From assembly GCA_965368515.1 (NCBI GenBank), contig CBDUNF010000141.1, positions 1 through 9,800 on the forward strand: a stretch of 9,800 nt of DNA, read 5' to 3'. A model generated the notes under the pieces. The model searched no databases, had not been told where the DNA came from, and saw only the letters and a list, made by a program, of their open reading frames with translations. The stretch is from JAAETI01 sp965368515. Its GTDB lineage: Bacteria > Actinomycetota > Acidimicrobiia > Spongiisociales > UBA5794. The position numbers and the translations under genes were made by a program. Every line of letters begins with the position of its first letter. Position 1 is the stretch's first letter. This document shows, piece after piece, positions 7,143 to 9,800 of this stretch.

Positions 7143-7565
7143 TCATGGCAGATAGTCGAGGACCAGCGGCCCCACCCACAGATGGAACACAACGCCACCT
7201 GCGAAGAATCCGGATAGGTAGACCATTGAGCTGACGGTCCCCTGGGCGGCGAGGACGTGTTGCCGGAACGGGCACCCGTTCGCCAACACCGACACATACC
7301 CGACACCGAAGCCGCCAACTGCCGCCAACACAACGGTCTGCAGCACGGGCCGGCCAAACTCGCCAACAAACTCACCACCAAGCAAGCCGCTGATCGGGAA
7401 TGCGATCCAGGCCACGACCCCAAATGCGATGAGTCCCTTCAACAGGAATGTGTCTCTCACAATGATGAAATCGCGGATGCCGGCAACGAAACACATCCGG
7501 GACCGTTGACCGACAAAGCCGATGATCACACCTACGACGAGGCTCGCGACAGCAGCAACCGTCAT
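7143..7565 (-). CDS. YeeE/YedE-type membrane protein, C-terminal half
   Basis: A 140-aa hydrophobic protein with about four membrane segments (roughly 3-19, 43-62, 76-95, 113-130). It has the family box G-Q-R-S-R-M-C-F-V-A-G-I-R-D (19-32) with Cys25, and the second box N-G-C-P-F-R-Q (96-102) with Cys98. These cysteines mark the YeeE/YedE (sulfur transport, formerly DUF395) family, whose studied members move thiosulfate across the membrane with help from conserved cysteines. Together with the upstream half it corresponds to one YedE protein of the kind linked to selenium metabolism (TIGR04112, from memory). The ATG overlaps the upstream stop by four bases. The same frame stays open upstream to about 8198, but that part is antisense-like shadow of the preceding genes and lacks family motifs. 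Confidence 0.86.
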   Translation of the reverse strand: MTVAAVASLVVGVIIGFVGQRSRMCFVAGIRDFIIVRDTFLLKGLIAFGVVAWIAFPISGLLGGEFVGEFGRPVLQTVVLAAVGGFGVGYVSVLANGCPFRQHVLAAQGTVSSMVYLSGFFAGGVVFHLWVGPLVLDYLP

Positions 7566-8050
7566 CGCAACGCCCTGCTGCGCAGCCAGAACGTCGCCAG
7601 GACCACCCCGACCACCATGGCGCCAAAGCCCGTAAGGCCGAGCAGATCGCCTGCGGATGTGCTCAGCAGAAGCCGGGTCGAGCACCCACCGGCCAGCAGC
7701 GCCAGGTTCATCACCAACATTCCCTGCCAGAAACTCTTCGCCGGCTTGGATGGCATGCGGAACCGGAACTCCCTGCTCGTAACCGCACCGATGAAGGCGC
7801 CGGCAAGAACACCGATCGTCGTGAGCACCGGGAAGACCACCGATGCCTGCGCCACTGTGAGGTTGGTGCCAAAGAAGTCGTTCGACAGCCAATTCACCAG
7901 GTCGCGGCCGTGACACGACATGCAGATCCCATATGCTTCGGGTGGGCGTACCTCGAAGAACGACCCAGCGACAACCGCAGCCAGCGCCATGATCACCCCA
8001 GCCTGAATGCCGCTGACCCGGACCCCGGAGCGGCGGGTCTTGGTCGTCAT
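7562..8050 (-). CDS. YedE-type selenium/sulfur membrane protein, N-terminal half
   Basis: A 162-aa membrane protein with hydrophobic segments at about 15-33, 68-90, 108-128 and 137-156. It contains E-A-Y-G-I-C-M-S-C-H-G-R-D-L-V-N-W-L (38-55) and G-G-C-S-T-R-L-L-L (121-129). I associate the C-x-x-C-H-x-R-D-L-x-N-W element with the YedE-related membrane proteins found beside selD, DUF3343 and cysteine-desulfurase-like genes. C-M-S-C-H formally fits a haem c motif, but the setting is a loop of a polytopic transporter, so thiol chemistry with sulfur or selenium species is more likely. In most homologues I recall, the two halves are one polypeptide of ~350-400 aa. Here they are two genes with an ATGA overlap. 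The start ATG overlaps the DUF3343 stop by four bases, and AAGGA precedes it. Confidence 0.83.
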   Translation of the reverse strand: MTTKTRRSGVRVSGIQAGVIMALAAVVAGSFFEVRPPEAYGICMSCHGRDLVNWLSNDFFGTNLTVAQASVVFPVLTTIGVLAGAFIGAVTSREFRFRMPSKPAKSFWQGMLVMNLALLAGGCSTRLLLSTSAGDLLGLTGFGAMVVGVVLATFWLRSRALR

Positions 8051-8346
8051 GGGCGATCCTTGCGCCAGAAACGTTTCGACGATTCGCGCGCTGGCCGCTC
8101 CCAGCCATCGGTTTGCGGCCGATACTGATGTACCTCGTCAACCTGCACCCGCTTCTCCTCCAGCACCGCGAGGACCTCTTGCTCTCTGGCGTACTCAAAG
8201 CGAACCGCCACGCCGCAGTTGGGGCTGAGTTGTTTTGGCCCCGGAATCAGGAGTGCCTCGAGACCGGCCCTGCGCAGTGTTTTGTCCGCGCGGATCGCAT
8301 GATGCGAGGCGAAGAACGTCAGCAATCCGTCCAATTCGTCAGCCAC
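8047..8346 (-). CDS. DUF3343 putative Se/S carrier protein
   Basis: A small soluble protein, 99 aa from the GTG at 8346. It matches the DUF3343 pattern (PF11823, from memory): an N-terminal T-F-F-A-S-H-H-A-I-R-A-D-K (10-22), then L-I-P-G-P-K-Q-L-S-P-N-C-G-V-A-V-R-F (33-50) with the conserved Cys44 as the likely persulfide or perselenide carrier. The family is proposed to pass sulfur or selenium from a NifS-type enzyme to its target. The C-terminal ~30 residues are basic and probably flexible. The GTG overlaps the aminotransferase stop by eight bases, with GGGGAG close before it. A TTG at 8376 would add ten residues (109 aa), which look like read-through of the upstream gene. The stop overlaps the YedE-half ATG by four bases. 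Confidence 0.85.
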   Translation of the reverse strand: MADELDGLLTFFASHHAIRADKTLRRAGLEALLIPGPKQLSPNCGVAVRFEYAREQEVLAVLEEKRVQVDEVHQYRPQTDGWERPARESSKRFWRKDRP

Positions 8347-9457
8347 CGCTCCCCGATTCCATTGCCCAAGCGGCAATCTCGCTCAAGGCGGCAAGCGACT
8401 CATCGATCTCGGCGATGGTGTTGGCAAAGCTGAAGCCAAACCTGACCGTCCCCGTTGGGAAGGTTCCGATGGTCTGGTGGGCACCGGGGGCACAGTGCAG
8501 CCCAGAGCGGCTGAGGATCTCGTAGTCGCTGTCAAGCAACATCCCGACATCAGACGATGCCAGACCGGCAACGTTGAAGCAGAGGACACCGCATCTGTCC
8601 TCTACCGCCTCCGGACCGTACACCGTCAAGCCCTCGATGTCGGTCGCTCCGGTCAGGAACCTCGTCACCAACTTCCGTTCATGGGCGGCCACCGCGGCAA
8701 CGCCGGTGTCCAGCAGGTATTGCACGGACGCAGCCAAACCGGCAAGTCCGGCGACATTCATCGTTCCGCTCTCCAGCACATCAGGCATGAATTCGGGTTG
8801 AGTCTCGAGGTCGGAGCGACTACCGGTTCCACCACGCATCAACGGCAGCGGGGCCAACCCTTCGCCGACAAACAGCGCCCCGGTGCCGGTGGGTCCGAGC
8901 AGGCCCTTGTGCCCGGTGCAGGCAAGGAGATCAATCCCGAGCGCTGCAACATCAATCGGCAGCGCGCCGGCTGTCTGCGAGGCATCGACAAGATAAGGGA
9001 CTGCGCGTTCTCGGGCCGCTACCGCAACGGTTTCGATCGGCACTAGGGCGCCGGTCACATTGGACCCGTGGACGGTCGCGACCAGCTTGGTATCCGGACG
9101 CAGCGCAGCGGCCACATCGTCGGGATCGAGCCGTCCATCGGGGCCAGCCTGCACAACGGTCAGATCCAGCCCCTGCGATTCCAAATGCCGCAGCGGCCGC
9201 ATAACCGAGTTGTGCTCGATGCTGGTCGTGACTGCATGGTCGCCCGGTCGCAGCATGCCGTAGATGGCAGCGTCTCGCTCTAGGAAATCTCCACTGGAAG
9301 AAAGGTCGCCAAGGCTGGATCCAGATGCGGCGACATCCTCGGTGAACAGGAGTAACAGGAACCCGGACGCGCTAATCACCACTATGGCGAGGGCGGCCCC
9401 GAGCCGGAATCCGTTGCGCGCAGCAGAACCGACCGATGCCGAATTCTCCGATCGCAC
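8339..9457 (-). CDS. Class V aminotransferase (cysteine desulfurase/selenocysteine lyase type) with replaced N-terminus
   Basis: A 372-aa protein. From about Ile65 (I-Y-G-M-L-R-P-G-D-H) to the end it is a clear NifS-like class V PLP enzyme, closest in pattern to the TIGR01977 group (from memory). His82 lies in S-I-E-H-N-S-V, S-N-V-T-G at 132-136, Asp158 and Gln161 in V-D-A-S-Q-T-A-G, the PLP-binding Lys184 in T-G-H-K-G-L-L-G-P, and the catalytic Cys322 in R-S-G-L-H-C-A-P. The reaction would be removal of S or Se from cysteine or selenocysteine, giving alanine and an enzyme persulfide or perselenide. Residues 1-64 do not fit: instead of the D-N-A-A-T, G-R-G-x-H and F-T-x-N-A-T blocks there is a 22-residue hydrophobic segment (~17-38) and a Ser/Gly-rich linker. 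The GTG at 9457 has a strong GGAGGAG before it. The missing blocks include the residue that normally holds the PLP phosphate, so activity is doubtful. It may be a fusion, a broken gene or an assembly join. Confidence 0.82.
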   Translation of the reverse strand: MRSENSASVGSAARNGFRLGAALAIVVISASGFLLLLFTEDVAASGSSLGDLSSSGDFLERDAAIYGMLRPGDHAVTTSIEHNSVMRPLRHLESQGLDLTVVQAGPDGRLDPDDVAAALRPDTKLVATVHGSNVTGALVPIETVAVAARERAVPYLVDASQTAGALPIDVAALGIDLLACTGHKGLLGPTGTGALFVGEGLAPLPLMRGGTGSRSDLETQPEFMPDVLESGTMNVAGLAGLAASVQYLLDTGVAAVAAHERKLVTRFLTGATDIEGLTVYGPEAVEDRCGVLCFNVAGLASSDVGMLLDSDYEILSRSGLHCAPGAHQTIGTFPTGTVRFGFSFANTIAEIDESLAALSEIAAWAMESGSGG

Positions 9458-9459
9458 GT

Positions 9460-9468
9460 CTCCTCCTC
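9460..9468 (-). promoter_or_regulatory. Strong ribosome binding site before the GTG at 9457
   Basis: On the minus strand GAGGAGGAG is followed by AC and then GTG. This near-perfect Shine-Dalgarno fixes the start at 9457. It belongs to the unusual anchor-like N-terminus rather than to a canonical aminotransferase start. Confidence 0.65.
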
Positions 9469-9470
9469 TT

Positions 9471-9491
9471 GTAGATCCACAGTGGATCCAC
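9471..9491. repeat. Tandem 10-bp palindromic repeats in the leader of the minus-strand cluster
   Basis: Read on the plus strand, GTAGATCCAC and GTGGATCCAC stand in tandem with one base between them. The second is a perfect 10-bp palindrome and the first differs at one position. They lie 14 to 34 bases upstream of the GTG at 9457, directly before its Shine-Dalgarno, where a repressor site or a small RNA structure could affect expression. No known operator was recognised. Confidence 0.4.
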
Positions 9492-9682
9492 GCTCCCAAA
9501 CTGCCCACACGTCCGCCAAACCCAGGCGGAAATCGTGTAATTGTGCAGCCCAAAACTAGACAATGTGCGGCTGCATGCATAGGGCCGATTGGCCCAGGCG
9601 GGTGGCTAGTTGGGCTGGGCACCGGACGCCTACTCGAGGACGTGTAGCTCTTGCGGCCCCCGCCGCCGGTCCAGACCCGGTC

Positions 9683-9800
9683 CTAGGGGCCTCCCCCCAG
9701 GCGGTCATCTGCAAAGACACTGTTGATGAGTTGCTGTGCATGTCGAGGTACATCCACGATCGCGACCTCGAGGCCGGCCTCCTCCGCATCAGCCACGAAC
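9683..9800 (-). CDS. Unidentified protein, C-terminal end (partial)
   Basis: A minus-strand frame enters from the right edge of the window and stops with TAG at 9685-9683, giving 39 residues. The sequence A-D-A-E-E-A-G-L-E-V-A-I-V-D-V-P-R-H-A-Q-Q-L-I reads like real protein: an alternating charged helix, a beta strand (V-A-I-V-D-V) and another helix, ending in a short Gly-rich tail. Third codon positions are mostly G or C, as in the other genes. I do not recognise the family from this tail. A beta-strand with flanking helices would suit an alpha/beta (Rossmann-like) domain. It reads in the same direction as the Se/S cluster, 225 bases upstream of it. Confidence 0.5.
   Translation of the reverse strand, partial: FVADAEEAGLEVAIVDVPRHAQQLINSVFADDRLGGGP

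Larger units (their letters stand above)
9458..9682. other. Intergenic region upstream of the Se/S cluster
   Basis: This 225-bp stretch lies between the end of one minus-strand gene and the start of the aminotransferase frame. The aminotransferase frame remains open through it up to 9622, but the translation is proline- and glycine-rich without family motifs, so I treat it as non-coding. It holds the tandem palindromic repeats (9471-9491), an inverted repeat GGGCC-GATT-GGCCC at 9582-9595 and a TGCATGCA palindrome just before that. A weak minus-strand promoter candidate (TTGTCT with an AT-rich hexamer about 17 bases later, near 9538-9565) is possible but unconvincing. Confidence 0.45.

Noticed and set aside
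7257..7913. 218-aa open frame on the plus strand
   Set aside because: It is antisense to both YedE halves, which have diagnostic cysteine motifs; its translation is low in hydrophobic core residues and matches nothing.
7910..7924. C-M-S-C-H as a covalent haem site (cytochrome c)
   Set aside because: It occurs in a loop of a polytopic YedE-type protein within a conserved C-x-x-C-H-x-R-D-L context, and no cytochrome fold surrounds it.
7566..8198. Upstream extension of the C-terminal YedE half to a 351-aa protein
   Set aside because: The extension overlaps two recognised genes in another frame, contains no YedE features, and a clean ATGA start exists at 7565.
9582..9595. GGGCC-GATT-GGCCC inverted repeat as a terminator for the upstream minus-strand gene
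   Set aside because: The stem is only five base pairs, lies about 90 bases past the stop and has no T-tract, so it may be chance in GC-rich DNA.
9458..9622. Longer aminotransferase beginning at 9622
   Set aside because: The added 55 residues are proline/glycine-rich without family blocks, do not restore the missing N-terminal motifs, and the GTG at 9457 has a far better ribosome binding site.

Overview
The window is high-GC bacterial DNA with tightly packed genes in two convergent blocks: a plus-strand respiratory operon (1-7098) and a minus-strand sulfur/selenium-type cluster (7143-9457), with the 3' end of one more minus-strand gene at 9683-9800. No rRNA, tRNA, insertion sequence or CRISPR array is visible. 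The phylum cannot be fixed from the sequence. GC content, codon use and gene content would fit an actinobacterial, chloroflexotal or similar lineage, but this is a weak guess.

Block 1 begins with the last 39 codons of a NarG-type molybdoenzyme, then narH, narJ and narI. The NarH cysteine spacing, including the Trp at position 220 that marks a [3Fe-4S] site, coincides with the E. coli NarH pattern as I remember it. NarI keeps four candidate haem-ligand histidines. This is therefore a membrane-bound respiratory nitrate reductase. The same operon continues with an 83-aa two-helix membrane protein of unknown role, a 597-aa GltD-like FAD/NAD(P) oxidoreductase with N- and C-terminal Fe-S domains, a split cytochrome b (b6-like plus subunit IV-like), a Tat-type Rieske protein and a membrane-anchored mono-haem cytochrome c. 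Almost every junction is an ATGA or TGATG overlap, so the genes are probably translationally coupled and made together. The likely picture is a quinol pool served both by NarGHI and by a b6f-like Rieske/cytochrome b complex that carries its own cytosolic NAD(P)-flavoprotein module. Such a module could couple quinol and NAD(P)H redox chemistry, as has been proposed for Rieske/cytochrome b complexes of anammox bacteria.

Block 2, in order of transcription, encodes a class V aminotransferase of the cysteine desulfurase/selenocysteine lyase type, a small DUF3343 protein (putative Se/S carrier) and a YedE-type membrane protein divided into two overlapping genes. These families are repeatedly found together and with selD in selenium-using bacteria, so this looks like a selenium (or sulfur) uptake and delivery cluster. 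No selD lies in the window. The aminotransferase is odd: its first ~64 residues are an unrelated membrane-anchor-like sequence with its own strong ribosome binding site, and the canonical N-terminal substrate- and PLP-phosphate-binding segments are missing. It is either a deletion fusion (possibly a dead gene), a chimeric assembly, or a new membrane-tethered variant.
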